Assembly: GCF_008123515.1 (NCBI RefSeq)
Contig: NZ_VSSR01000011.1
Span: 186,001-250,000 of the forward strand
Length of the DNA stretch: 64,000 bases
Direction: 5' to 3'
From: Bradyrhizobium cytisi
GTDB taxonomy: Bacteria; Pseudomonadota; Alphaproteobacteria; Rhizobiales; Xanthobacteraceae
A program made the position numbers and the translations under genes. Of this stretch, positions 51,079 through 60,033 are shown one piece after another (position 1 is the first letter of the stretch; each line of letters opens with the position of its first letter). Under the pieces are notes generated by a model. The model worked only from the letters and a program-made list of their open reading frames with translations, was not told the origin of the DNA and made no database searches.

Positions 51079-51843
51079 ATGCGTTTTCAAAAACTCCTTC
51101 GATTGTCCGGAGCCGTGGCGCTCTCAACGCTTTCGCTCGGTGCCGCTTGGGCCGCGACCGGGGGCGAGCCGGCCGCCACCGCGCAGATCGACGTCGCGGC
51201 ATGCCTGTCCGCAACCGCGGCCGATGACATGGACAAAGCGGGCCCGGCCTGCGCCGCCGTCATCGACAACGAGAAGACGGCAAAACCCGATCTGATCAAG
51301 GCCCTGATCGCGCGCGGCGCGCTGCTGGCGCGGCATGACCAGATCGACCGGGCCATCGCCGACGATAGCCGCGCGTTGTTGCTCGATCCCACGCTCGCCG
51401 ACGTCTTCAATGCGCGCGGTGAGCTCTGGCTGAAGAAGGGCGACAAGCCCAAGGCGGTGCAGGATTTTGGTGCGGCGCTCCGGATCAATCCCAACCACGA
51501 AAAAGCCAAGGCCAATCACCAGGCGATCGCGCGTGAGCTCGAGCGGATCGGCGCGCAGATGGCGGTCGCTGGTAAGCCCAGCTTCAATTGCGCAGGCGCG
51601 CGCCGCCCGGTCGAGAAGGCGATCTGCGCAAACCGCGAGCTCGCCGACCTCGACCGCGAGGTCTATGCAGCCAATGCGCGCGTGCTGCGCGAGGCGCACG
51701 ACACGGGCGAGGCAAGGAAATTCCAACGCGAGCAGGATGATTTCATCGCGCGTCGCAATGCCGGATTTGGCCGGCCGGGGTATGATTTGAAGAAGGCCAT
51801 GCAGGATCGGCTGCAGCGGCTGAACGGGGTGGACGGATACTAG
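51079..51843 (+). CDS. Secreted TPR protein with LprI-like C-terminal domain (paralogue 1)
   Basis: 254 aa. Signal peptide MRFQKLLRLSGAVALSTLSL with cleavage near WA-ATGGE. Two TPR units (IDRAIADDSRALLLDPTLAD, then KPKAVQDFGAALRINPNHEK) precede a C-terminal segment with two cysteines (FNCAGARRPVEKAICANREL), typical of the LprI (DUF1311) lysozyme-inhibitor-like domain, and end RPGYDLKKAMQDRLQRLNG. ATGs at 51031/51034 give longer forms. The next gene is a longer paralogue with the same ending. Confidence 0.78.
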   Translation: MRFQKLLRLSGAVALSTLSLGAAWAATGGEPAATAQIDVAACLSATAADDMDKAGPACAAVIDNEKTAKPDLIKALIARGALLARHDQIDRAIADDSRALLLDPTLADVFNARGELWLKKGDKPKAVQDFGAALRINPNHEKAKANHQAIARELERIGAQMAVAGKPSFNCAGARRPVEKAICANRELADLDREVYAANARVLREAHDTGEARKFQREQDDFIARRNAGFGRPGYDLKKAMQDRLQRLNGVDGY

Positions 51844-51911
51844 CCGGCATTTGAACCCTATCCCCGGCCGCCGCGACAATGGTGAACACCTGATGTTACG
51901 GAGCCTTCCTC

Positions 51912-53288
51912 ATGTGCGGCACGCGTTCTCCCGCGCAAACATCCAAAATCCCGCTGCGCGCGCTTCTGCTAGGCGCTGCGATGAGCCTGGTTCTCGTTGG
52001 CCCAGCCTCAGCCGGCGTCGATTGCGTGGCCGGCAGCAAGGCCGCCCCAGCCGAGCTGATCCCGGCATGCAGCGCCATCATCGACCAGGCCGCAAATCCA
52101 AATCCCGAGCGCGTCGCGGCGCTGCTGGTTCGGGCCGATGCCAATGCGCGGACCTCCGGCGGTCTGACGCAGGCGCTGCGGGATATCGACCGCGCCATCG
52201 CGCTCGACGGCAAGAACGCCCGCGCCTGGCGCCTGCGCGGCGACCTGTTGCGCGAGGCGGGTGGCGATCTCAACCGCGCCACGTCCGATCTCAGCAAGGC
52301 GATCGAGCTCGATCCGCAGGATGCCGAAGCCTATGAGCTGCGCGGCGTGGCCTATACCAATCAGCGCCGGCTCGACCGGGCGCTTGCCGATTACGACCAG
52401 GCAATCAAGCTGAAGCCGGATTATGCGCAGGCCTGGTCCGACCGCGGCGCAACCTATTATCTCAACGGCGACAACGACAGGGCGGTGAGCGATCTTAGCG
52501 AGGCCTTGCTGCTCGATCCGAACCGGGCGCGCAGCTACACCAATCGTGGTGCGGCCTACAAGAAGCTCGGCCAGCTCGACAGGTCGATCGCCGACGACAG
52601 CGAGGCGATCAGGCTCGATCCGAAGGTGCCGGAACATTACGACAATCGCGGGCTCTCCTATGCCGCGATGAAGGACTACGACAAGGCGATCGCCGATTAC
52701 GACCAGGCGCTGCGGCTGGCACCGCGGCCGAATTTCTTCACCAACCGTGGTGATTCCTACCAGTTCAAGGGCGAGTTCGGCGCGGCGCTCAGCGACTACA
52801 ACGACGCGCTGAAGCTCGATCCGAATTTCGCCAAGACCTACAACAACCGCGCCGTGCTCTATACCAAGATGGGCGACCGCAAGAAGGCGCTGGCCGATTA
52901 CGAGACGGCGCTGCGGCTCGACCCCGGCAACACCAACGCCGCGGACGGCCGCCGCACCATGATGGCGGAGATCGAGAAGTTCGGCGCCGGGTCACCGCAG
53001 CCGTTGGCTGCGAATTCCGGCAACGGCCCGTCATTCGATTGCGCGGATGCGAAGCGCGAGGTGGAAAAGGTGATCTGCGCCGATCCGCAGCTTGGCATGC
53101 TCGACCGCCAGCTCGCCGAGGCCTATGAGCGCGTGCTGAAGTCGATGAGCCGGCGCTCGGCCGCTGATCTGCGCAAATCCCAGCATGATTTCCTCGCCAC
53201 CCGCGACGCCAGCTTCCGCCGCCCCGGCTACGATTTGAAGAAGGTCATGCTGGACCGGTTGCAGCGGCTGAATGCGATGGAGGGCTAG
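51912..53288 (+). CDS. Secreted TPR protein with LprI-like C-terminal domain (paralogue 2)
   Basis: 458 aa. N-terminal signal-type region (RALLLGAAMSLVLVGPASAG), then about eight TPRs between 60 and 380 (LDRALADYDQAIKLKPDYAQ; YDKAIADYDQALRLAPRPNF; RKKALADYETALRLDPGNTN). The C-terminal domain has CADAKREVEKVICADPQLGM and ends RPGYDLKKVMLDRLQRLNAME, almost the same as the preceding gene, so the pair probably arose by duplication with TPR expansion. Likely periplasmic; a scaffold or envelope role is inferred. Confidence 0.8.
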   Translation: MCGTRSPAQTSKIPLRALLLGAAMSLVLVGPASAGVDCVAGSKAAPAELIPACSAIIDQAANPNPERVAALLVRADANARTSGGLTQALRDIDRAIALDGKNARAWRLRGDLLREAGGDLNRATSDLSKAIELDPQDAEAYELRGVAYTNQRRLDRALADYDQAIKLKPDYAQAWSDRGATYYLNGDNDRAVSDLSEALLLDPNRARSYTNRGAAYKKLGQLDRSIADDSEAIRLDPKVPEHYDNRGLSYAAMKDYDKAIADYDQALRLAPRPNFFTNRGDSYQFKGEFGAALSDYNDALKLDPNFAKTYNNRAVLYTKMGDRKKALADYETALRLDPGNTNAADGRRTMMAEIEKFGAGSPQPLAANSGNGPSFDCADAKREVEKVICADPQLGMLDRQLAEAYERVLKSMSRRSAADLRKSQHDFLATRDASFRRPGYDLKKVMLDRLQRLNAMEG

Positions 53289-53443
53289 GAAGGGGGCGAC
53301 GTCCATCCTTTTCAGCTTGAACCGCGGCCCGTTCCCGGGAAAATACCCCTCAAGCAAGGCCGGCACTTGATCCCTGTCATGGCGGGACTGACATCCCGCG
53401 GTCAGGTCGAGGCGAGGCCAATAAAGGGAACGGGAGCGCGGGA

Positions 53444-55366
53444 ATGAATGTCCGAGGAAACGCCGGCGGAAACAGCCTTTATCACGAGGTCCATGCGCGC
53501 TCGCTGGCCGATCCCGAGGGCTTTTGGGCCGAGGCGGCGAAGGAAATCGACTGGATCGAGCCGCCGAAGACAATCTTCGACCCCGCGCAAGGCGTCTACG
53601 GCCGCTGGTTCAGCGGCGGCGTCGTCAACACCTGCTACAACGCGCTCGACCGCCACGTCGAACGCGGCCGCGCCGAGCAGGTCGCGCTGATCCACGATTC
53701 GCCGCTGACCAATTCGGTCACCAGATTCACCTATGCCGAGCTGCTGGCCGAGGTGCAGGCGCTCGCCGCCATCATGCAGGATTTTGGCGTCGCCAAGGGT
53801 GACCGCGTCATCCTCTATATGCCGATGGTGCCAGAGGCCGTGGTCGCGATGCTCGCCTGCGCGCGCATCGGTGCGGTGCATTCAGTGGTGTTCGGCGGCT
53901 TTGCCGCAAAAGAGCTTGCGACCCGCATCGACGATGCGCAGCCAAAACTCATTCTCTCCGCAAGCTGCGGCGTCGAGCCGGGCCGCATCGTGCAGTACAA
54001 GCCGCTGCTCGACGAGGCGATCAAGCTCGCGTCTGCGAAGCCCAAGGCCTGCATCGTGCTGCAGCGTCCGCAGCTGATCTGCGATCTCACGCCAAAGCGC
54101 GACTATGACTGGGCGAGCCTGCGCCGCAAGGCGATGAACGACGGCAAGAAGGCGCCTTGCGTGCCCGTTGCCGCCACCGATCCGCTCTACATTCTCTATA
54201 CGTCAGGCACGACCGGTATCCCCAAGGGCGTCGTGCGCGACAATGGCGGGCATCTGGTCGCAGTGAAATGGTCGATGTTCAACCTCTATGGCGTCAAGCC
54301 GGGCGAGGTCTGGTGGTGCGGCTCCGACATCGGCTGGGTGGTCGGCCACAGCTACATCATCTACGGCCCGCTGCTGCACGGCGCGACCTCGATCATGTAT
54401 GAGGGCAAGCCCGTCGGCACGCCCGACGCCGGTGCGTTCTGGCGCGTGATCAGCCAGCACAACGCGGTTGCCTTCTTCACCGCGCCGACTGCGTTCCGCG
54501 CGATCCGGAAGGAGGATCCGGAAGGCAAGTTCATCCGGCAATACGATCTGTCGAAATTCCGCACGCTGTTCCTCGCGGGCGAGCGTGCCGATCCGCCGAC
54601 AGTGGAATGGGCGGAGCAGCAGCTGAAGGTGCCTGTCATCGACCATTGGTGGCAGACCGAGACCGGCTGGTGCATTGCCGGCAATCCGGTGGGGCTGGGC
54701 CAGCTGCCGGTGAAGCACGGCTCGCCGACGGTGCCGATGCCGGGCTATCAGGTCGATGTCGTCGACGACGCGGCAAAACCCGTCGGTCCCAACACCATGG
54801 GCTCGATCGTCATCAAGCTGCCGATGCCGCCGGGTTGCCTGCCGACACTGTGGAATCAGGATGCGCGCTTCAAGGAAGCCTACCTCAGCGAATTCCCCGG
54901 CTACTACAAGACCTCGGATGCCGGCTACAAGGATGAGGACGGCTATGTCTTCGTCATGGGCCGCACCGACGACATCATCAATGTCGCCGGCCACAGGCTC
55001 TCCACCGGCGGCATGGAGGAGATTCTGGCTTCGCATCCGGATGTCGCCGAATGCGCCGTGCTCGGCGTCAAGGACGCGATCAAGGGCGAGGTGCCTTGCG
55101 GCTTCCTCGTGCTGAAAGCCGGCGTGAAGCGCCCGCCCGCCGAGATCGAGAACGAGATCGTAGCACTTGTGCGCGACCGGCTCGGCCCTGTCGCCGCCTT
55201 CAAGCTCGCCATCACTGTCGCCCGCCTGCCCAAGACACGCTCGGGCAAGATCTTGCGCGGCACCATCAAGAAGATCGCCGACGGCGAGGTGTGGGCCATG
55301 CCCGCCACGATTGAGGACCCCAAGGTGCTTGACGAGATCGGGGAGGCGCTGAAGGGGCGGGTGTGA
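53444..55366 (+). CDS. prpE: Propionyl-CoA synthetase (acyl-CoA synthetase, PrpE-type)
   Basis: 640-aa ANL-superfamily enzyme that makes propionyl-CoA (or acetyl-CoA) from the acid, ATP and CoA. N-terminal ACAS_N region: FWAEAAKEIDWIEPPKTIFD. Core motifs: YTSGTTGIPKGVVRD (P-loop), VIDHWWQTETGW, GYYKTSDAGYKDEDGYVFVMGRTDD, and the catalytic lysine near PKTRSGKILRG. The length and the DWIEPPKTIFD start favour PrpE over Acs. It stands alone, after the TPR pair. Confidence 0.9.
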   Translation: MNVRGNAGGNSLYHEVHARSLADPEGFWAEAAKEIDWIEPPKTIFDPAQGVYGRWFSGGVVNTCYNALDRHVERGRAEQVALIHDSPLTNSVTRFTYAELLAEVQALAAIMQDFGVAKGDRVILYMPMVPEAVVAMLACARIGAVHSVVFGGFAAKELATRIDDAQPKLILSASCGVEPGRIVQYKPLLDEAIKLASAKPKACIVLQRPQLICDLTPKRDYDWASLRRKAMNDGKKAPCVPVAATDPLYILYTSGTTGIPKGVVRDNGGHLVAVKWSMFNLYGVKPGEVWWCGSDIGWVVGHSYIIYGPLLHGATSIMYEGKPVGTPDAGAFWRVISQHNAVAFFTAPTAFRAIRKEDPEGKFIRQYDLSKFRTLFLAGERADPPTVEWAEQQLKVPVIDHWWQTETGWCIAGNPVGLGQLPVKHGSPTVPMPGYQVDVVDDAAKPVGPNTMGSIVIKLPMPPGCLPTLWNQDARFKEAYLSEFPGYYKTSDAGYKDEDGYVFVMGRTDDIINVAGHRLSTGGMEEILASHPDVAECAVLGVKDAIKGEVPCGFLVLKAGVKRPPAEIENEIVALVRDRLGPVAAFKLAITVARLPKTRSGKILRGTIKKIADGEVWAMPATIEDPKVLDEIGEALKGRV

Positions 55367-55430
55367 GCGTGCTGTGACTTATATTCTCCGTATTCCGCGC
55401 TAAACAGGGCGGGCCAACAGGGGACCTCGT

Positions 55431-55700
55431 ATGCCACTCGCCACCGCACCGCGCCTGCTTGCAGCCGTCCTGCTCGCCATCGCTCTCTCCGCCTGCTCGG
55501 CGCGTTACCAGACGCCGACGGCGATGGGCGGAGACGACGATGATGCGGTGTGCCAGAGCCGCGGTTATGCCGTGGGCTCGCCGGAATATGTGGCCTGCCG
55601 CAAGGACCGCGACGTGCAGCGCAGTGCCGCCACCTCACGCGCCGATCGTCGCCAGCGTGATCTCGGCGAATACATGCTGAACCATCCCGATCGACCGTAA
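55431..55700 (+). CDS. Small lipoprotein
   Basis: 89 aa. The signal sequence ends in a lipobox LSAC (cysteine at about residue 22), so the mature protein would be lipid-anchored. The rest is short and charged (MGGDDDDAVCQSRGYAVGSP, YVACRKDRDVQ), with two more cysteines that may pair. No family recognised. AGGGGACC precedes the ATG. Confidence 0.75.
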   Translation: MPLATAPRLLAAVLLAIALSACSARYQTPTAMGGDDDDAVCQSRGYAVGSPEYVACRKDRDVQRSAATSRADRRQRDLGEYMLNHPDRP

Positions 55701-55725
55701 GGCCGCCAAAGGAAGCCGCAAACGA

Positions 55726-55753
55726 AAACGCGGCAGGTTGCCCCACCGCGTTT
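55726..55753 (-). terminator. Hairpin terminator between lipoprotein and trcR
   Basis: An 8-bp stem (AAACGCGG 55726-55733 with CCGCGTTT 55746-55753) and 12-nt loop in the 86-nt gap between convergent genes. On the minus strand the stem leads into TTTTCGTTT, a T-rich tract, so it probably ends the trcR transcript. Confidence 0.6.
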
Positions 55754-55786
55754 GAAGTGCATTCGATCGCAAACAAACAGCGAGGC

Positions 55787-56482
55787 CTACTCCTCCTCTT
55801 GCTCCTGCTTCTTGCCGCCGAGAGTCTTGAGCTTGGCGAACACGGCATCGACGTTGAGGTCGTCGCCCGACTTCTCCGACGGCTCGAACTCGTCCTTCTT
55901 GGTGGTCTCGGAGGCCGGCAGCAGGGTGGCGCCGCCATAGGCTGCGTCGATCGGCTTTTCCTTGGCCGCACGCGCCACTTCGAAATCGAGCTCGATCTGC
56001 GAGCAGAGGCCGAGGGTGACCGGGTCGATCGGGGTCAGCTGGGAGGTGTTCCAGTGGGTGCGGTCGCGGACGCTGGCGATCGTGCTCTTGGTGGTGCCGA
56101 CCAGGCGCATGATCTGGGCGTCCTTGAGCTCCGGATGGCTGCGCAACAGCCAGAGGATGGCGCTGGGGCGCTCGTGGCGGCGCGACACCGGGGTGTAGCG
56201 CGGGCCCTTGCGCTTGGGCTGGGGCGGCAGCACGACCTTGCTCTCCTGGAGACGGAGCCGGTAGTCTTGGTTCTTCTCGCCCTTCTCGATCTCCTCGCGG
56301 GTCAGCTGGCCGTTGGAAATCGGGTCCATGCCCTTGATGCCTTGCGCGGCGTCACCGTCGGCGATCGCGCGCACCTCGAGAGGGTGCATCTTGGTGAAAT
56401 CGGCGACCTGGTCGAAGGTCAGCGCGGTGTTGTCGAGCAGCCAGACGGCGGTCGCCTTGGGCATCAGAGGTGCGTTGCTCAT
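55787..56482 (-). CDS. trcR: Cell cycle transcriptional regulator TrcR (DUF1013)
   Basis: 231 aa, DUF1013 family, which includes TrcR, an essential RNA-polymerase-associated regulator in Caulobacter. The conserved start MSNAPLMPKATAVWLLDNTA leads into TFDQVADFTKMHPLEVRAIA; the middle KRKGPRYTPVSRRHERPSAI with LWLLRSHPELKDAQIMRLVG is also typical. The C-terminus is charged (KKQEQEEE). AAAGGAGATTTGCC precedes the ATG at 56482, which rules out the longer start at 56536. It is divergent from ispH. Confidence 0.92.
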   Translation of the reverse strand: MSNAPLMPKATAVWLLDNTALTFDQVADFTKMHPLEVRAIADGDAAQGIKGMDPISNGQLTREEIEKGEKNQDYRLRLQESKVVLPPQPKRKGPRYTPVSRRHERPSAILWLLRSHPELKDAQIMRLVGTTKSTIASVRDRTHWNTSQLTPIDPVTLGLCSQIELDFEVARAAKEKPIDAAYGGATLLPASETTKKDEFEPSEKSGDDLNVDAVFAKLKTLGGKKQEQEEE

Positions 56483-56746
56483 GGCAAATCTCCTTTGTGC
56501 TTCGCCCACCCCTCTGGAGGCGAAACCGGTGGTCATCAGCGATGACAGGGAATTCGCGCTATATAAGCCCGGAGGGGGTAGCCACGCAATGGTTCTGCTA
56601 TAGATAGTGCCTTGACAGCGCCCGAAAGGGGGCCCAATTCCCTCTCAAGTCGCTATAAGTCCAAGCAGACCGTTTCAGGCCCTTTTCCATCCATCGACCG
56701 TTCCCCGCCAGAAGGCGAGTGGGTGATTCGGTCCCGAGATCGCTCA

Positions 56747-57715
56747 ATGTCAGCCAAACCAGACCTCAAGTTAGTGCTTTGTTCTCCCCGCGGCTTCTGC
56801 GCTGGGGTGGTTCGGGCGATCGACACCGTGGAACGGGCGCTCGATAAATACGGCGCCCCCGTCTATGTTCGCCATGAGATTGTACATAACAAATACGTCG
56901 TCGACGGGTTGAAGAAGAAGGGCGCCATCTTCGTCGAGGAGCTCGCCGAGATCCCGGAAAACACCACCGCGCCGGTGGTGTTCTCGGCCCATGGCGTGCC
57001 GAAGTCGGTTCCGGCCGACGCCACGTCGCGCAATTTATTCTCGCTGGATGCGACCTGTCCGCTGGTGACCAAGGTGCACCGCGAGGCCGCGATCCACTTC
57101 AAGCGCGGCCGCGAGATCTTTCTGATCGGCCATTCGCATCATCCCGAAGTGGTCGGCACGCTCGGCCAGCTGCCGGTCGGCGCCGTCACCCTGATCGAGA
57201 CCGCCGAGGACGCCAAGACCATCGCTCCGAAGGACCCCAACAACCTCGCCTTCGTGACCCAGACCACACTGTCGATCGACGACACCGCGGAGATCGTGGC
57301 GCTGCTCAAGGAGCGCTTCCCGAACATCAATGGGCCGCACAAGGAAGACATCTGCTACGCCACCACCAACCGCCAGCTCGCGGTGAAGAAGGTGGCGCCG
57401 GTGGTCGACGCCCTGATCGTGGTCGGCGCGCCGAACTCGTCGAACTCGCAGCGCCTGCGCGAGGTCGCCGAGCGCGAGGGCTGCAAGGTTGCGGTGCTGG
57501 CGCAGCGCGCTGCCGACCTCGACTGGACGCGGTTCGAAAACATCACCAGCCTCGGCATCACCGCGGGCGCGTCGGCGCCGGAAGTGATCGTCGAGGAGAT
57601 CATGGACGCGTTCGCCGAGCGCTACACGCTGCACGTGGAAACGGTCTCGGCCGCCGAAGAGAACGAGTTCTTCCCGCTGCCGCGCCAGGTGCGCCCCGAA
57701 GCCGCCGCCGAGTAA
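56747..57715 (+). CDS. ispH: 4-hydroxy-3-methylbut-2-enyl diphosphate reductase
   Basis: IspH/LytB, last enzyme of the MEP isoprenoid pathway, making IPP and DMAPP from HMBPP with a [4Fe-4S] cluster. 322 aa. The three cluster cysteines are C18 (GFCAGVV), C104 ([11 protein letters not shown]) and C203 ([11 protein letters not shown]). Other motifs: [27 protein letters not shown] and TAGASAPE. The ATG at 56747 is chosen as the usual N-terminus. It begins a conserved ispH-thrB-rnhA run, 6 nt before thrB. Confidence 0.96.
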   Translation: MSAKPDLKLVLCSPRGFCAGVVRAIDTVERALDKYGAPVYVRHEIVHNKYVVDGLKKKGAIFVEELAEIPENTTAPVVFSAHGVPKSVPADATSRNLFSLDATCPLVTKVHREAAIHFKRGREIFLIGHSHHPEVVGTLGQLPVGAVTLIETAEDAKTIAPKDPNNLAFVTQTTLSIDDTAEIVALLKERFPNINGPHKEDICYATTNRQLAVKKVAPVVDALIVVGAPNSSNSQRLREVAEREGCKVAVLAQRAADLDWTRFENITSLGITAGASAPEVIVEEIMDAFAERYTLHVETVSAAEENEFFPLPRQVRPEAAAE

Positions 57716-57721
57716 ACCTGC

Positions 57722-58705
57722 ATGGCGGTCTACACCGACGTTGCCGCCGACGAGCTTGCGGATTTCCTGAGGCAATACGATCTCGGCGAGTTGCTCTCCT
57801 ACAAGGGCATCGCCGAGGGCGTCGAAAATTCCAACTTCCTCCTGCACACCACCCAAGGCTCGTTCATCCTCACGCTCTACGAGAAGCGCGTGGCGAAGAA
57901 AGATCTGCCGTACTTCCTCGCGCTGATGACGCATCTCGCCGAGCACGGCGTCAGCTGCCCGCTGCCGGTGAAGGCGAAGGACGGCGAAGCGTTGCGCGAG
58001 CTGTCGGGACGCCCCGCGGCGATCATCACCTTTCTCGAAGGCGTCTGGCCGCGCAAGCCGAACGCGACGCATTGCGCCGGCGTCGGCGAGGGCCTCGCCC
58101 GGATGCATCTGGCCGGCGCCAATTTTGCGATCAAGCGTGCCAATGCGCTGTCGGTCGCGGGCTGGCGGCCGCTGTTCGATGCGGCAGCACACCGTGCCGA
58201 CGAGGTGCAGCCGGGCCTGCGCGCATTTCTCGCGGCCGAGCTCGACCATCTCTCGGGTGGCCTCTGGCCGAGCAATCTGCCCGAGGGCGTGATCCACGCC
58301 GACCTCTTCAACGACAACGTCTTCTTCCTCGGCGACAAGCTCTCGGGGATCATCGACTTCACCTTCGCCTGCAACGACATGCTGGCCTATGACGTCGCGA
58401 TCTGCCTGAACGCCTGGTGCTTCGAGCCGGACCACTCCTTCAACGTCACCAAGGCGCGCGCCTTCCTGAACGCCTATGGCCGTGTGCGAAAGCTCTCCGA
58501 GGCGGAAGAGGCTGCGTTGCCGCTGCTGGCGCGCGGTGCGGCGATCCGCTTCCTCCTCACGCGGCTGGTCGACTGGCTCAACGTGCCGCCGGGCGCGCTG
58601 GTCAAGCCGAAGGATCCGCTCGAGTATTTTCGCAAGCTGCGCTTCCACCAGAGCGTCTCCAGCGCGCGCGACTACGGGCTGCTGCCGTCAGGACTGGTCG
58701 CGTGA
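57722..58705 (+). CDS. thrB: Homoserine kinase (ThrB2/APH-fold type)
   Basis: 327-aa homoserine kinase of the aminoglycoside-phosphotransferase-like type used by alphaproteobacteria in threonine synthesis. N-terminus [20 protein letters not shown] with [20 protein letters not shown]; catalytic loop [20 protein letters not shown] followed by [13 protein letters not shown]. It lies between ispH and rnhA, an arrangement I know from rhizobia, and overlaps rnhA by 4 nt (GTGA). Confidence 0.95.
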   Translation: MAVYTDVAADELADFLRQYDLGELLSYKGIAEGVENSNFLLHTTQGSFILTLYEKRVAKKDLPYFLALMTHLAEHGVSCPLPVKAKDGEALRELSGRPAAIITFLEGVWPRKPNATHCAGVGEGLARMHLAGANFAIKRANALSVAGWRPLFDAAAHRADEVQPGLRAFLAAELDHLSGGLWPSNLPEGVIHADLFNDNVFFLGDKLSGIIDFTFACNDMLAYDVAICLNAWCFEPDHSFNVTKARAFLNAYGRVRKLSEAEEAALPLLARGAAIRFLLTRLVDWLNVPPGALVKPKDPLEYFRKLRFHQSVSSARDYGLLPSGLVA

Positions 58706-59166
58706 GCGAGCTTCCCAATGTCACGATCTATACCGACGGCGCCTGCTCGGGAAATCCCGGGCCCGGCGGCTGGGGCGCGATCCTGAAGTTCGGCGACAAG
58801 GAAAAAGAGCTGAACGGCGGCGAACGCCACACCACCAACAACCAGATGGAATTGATGGCGGCGATCTCGGCGCTCGAAGCGCTGAAGAAGCCATGCACCG
58901 TCGATCTCTACACCGACAGCCAGTATGTCCGGCAGGGCATCACCGGCTGGATCCACGGCTGGAAGCGCAACGGCTGGCGCACCGCCGACAAGAAGCCGGT
59001 CAAGAATGTCGAGCTATGGCAGCGCTTGGATACCGCGCTGAAGGCGCATGAGGTACGCTGGCACTGGGTGAAAGGCCACGCCGGGCATCCCGAGAACGAG
59101 CGGGCCGATCAACTGGCGCGCGACGGGATCGTCAAGGCGCGGTTGCAGCAGCGGGTCGCAGAGTAG
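58702..59166 (+). CDS. rnhA: Ribonuclease HI
   Basis: 154-aa RNase HI that degrades RNA in RNA-DNA hybrids. Catalytic residues D12 ([15 protein letters not shown]), E50 (NNQMELMA), D72 (YTDSQYV) and D136 (NERADQLA), with H126 in [10 protein letters not shown]. Starts at GTG overlapping the thrB stop, so translationally coupled. Confidence 0.96.
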   Translation: MSELPNVTIYTDGACSGNPGPGGWGAILKFGDKEKELNGGERHTTNNQMELMAAISALEALKKPCTVDLYTDSQYVRQGITGWIHGWKRNGWRTADKKPVKNVELWQRLDTALKAHEVRWHWVKGHAGHPENERADQLARDGIVKARLQQRVAE

Positions 59167-59203
59167 GGGCATCGACGTCGTCGCCGACGCGACCTCATTC
59201 TCA

Positions 59204-59310
59204 ACTGTCATCGCCCGGCTCGACCGGGCGATCCAGCACGCTGCGGCGGCTGTAATGAATCTCGACGTCTCTGGAATACTGGATGCCCCGCTTTCGCGGG
59301 GCATGACAGT
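59204..59310. repeat. Palindromic intergenic repeat element (family D)
   Basis: Outer arms ACTGTCA (59204-59210) and TGACAGT (59304-59310); inner hairpins TCGCCCGG-CTCGA-CCGGGCGA and TGCCCCGC-TTTC-GCGGGGCA. It fills the gap between convergent rnhA and the peroxiredoxin gene and may also end transcription. Confidence 0.65.
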
Positions 59311-59341
59311 GTCATTTGTGGCTGAGAGCGGCGCCTCAAGC

Positions 59342-59827
59342 TCAGAGCTGTCCCAGCAGCGTATCGCCGCCGGATACCTCGACCTTGCCGGGCATCGCCT
59401 CCAGGTTCAGCTTCTTGACCACGCCGTCCTCGACCAGCATCGAATAGCGCTTGGAGCGGATGCCGAGGCCGTTGCCGGAGGCGTCCAGCTCCATGCCGAT
59501 CGCCTTGGCGAAGTCGGCGTTGCCGTCGGCGAGGAAGATCGCTTCGTCGCGCTGGTCGGTGTCGCGCTTCCAGGCGTTCATGACGAAGGCATCGTTGACG
59601 GAGACGATCGCAATGGTGTCGACGCCCTTGTCCTTGATGGCATAGGCGTTGAGGAAGATGCTCGGCAGATGCATCTTGTGGCAGGTGCCGGTGTAGGCGC
59701 CGGGCACCGCGAACAGCGCCACCTTTTTGCCCTTGAAGATATCGTCGGTGGTCTTCACCTGCGGCCCTTCCGCCGTCATCACGCGGAATTTCGCCTCGGG
59801 CAGCTTGTCGCCAATCTGAATGGTCAT
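59342..59827 (-). CDS. Peroxiredoxin, Prx5/AhpC-TSA type
   Basis: 161-aa peroxidase that reduces hydroperoxides. Peroxidatic cysteine C49 in the PGAYTGTCHKMHLP loop (PxxxTxxC motif). It is the only cysteine, so it works as a 1-Cys enzyme with an external thiol such as glutathione. Other typical segments: MTIQIGDKLPEAKF and NDAFVMNAWKRDTD. Cytoplasmic. Confidence 0.93.
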   Translation of the reverse strand: MTIQIGDKLPEAKFRVMTAEGPQVKTTDDIFKGKKVALFAVPGAYTGTCHKMHLPSIFLNAYAIKDKGVDTIAIVSVNDAFVMNAWKRDTDQRDEAIFLADGNADFAKAIGMELDASGNGLGIRSKRYSMLVEDGVVKKLNLEAMPGKVEVSGGDTLLGQL

Positions 59828-59929
59828 CGTGAATTCTCCGTGGAAAGGGGCGGGGCTGTTCTAGAGCATTTTACCGGCGGAGGGAAACGGCTTCACAGCG
59901 GTGTGATGAGCAGTGGCTGCCAATTTTCT

Positions 59930-60017
59930 CGTCATTGCGAGCGGAGCGAAGCAATCCAGAGATGTCGCCGCGGTGACACTCTGGATTGCTTCGTCGCGAA
60001 GAGCTCCTCGAATGACG
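59930..60017. repeat. Imperfect inverted repeat (repeat family A, second copy)
   Basis: The left arm (59930-59960) matches the left arm at 41078 with one base changed; the right arm (59980-60017) starts TCTGGATTGCTTCG but then diverges and is 7 nt longer before the final AATGACG. It lies between the FadD-type ligase and the peroxiredoxin gene. Confidence 0.75.
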
Positions 60018-60033
60018 GCGGAGAGAGGCGGCC

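Noticed and set aside
56612..56658. TTGACA upstream of ispH followed by CTATAA
   Set aside because: The spacing is 35 nt, far from the 16-18 nt of a sigma-70-type promoter.
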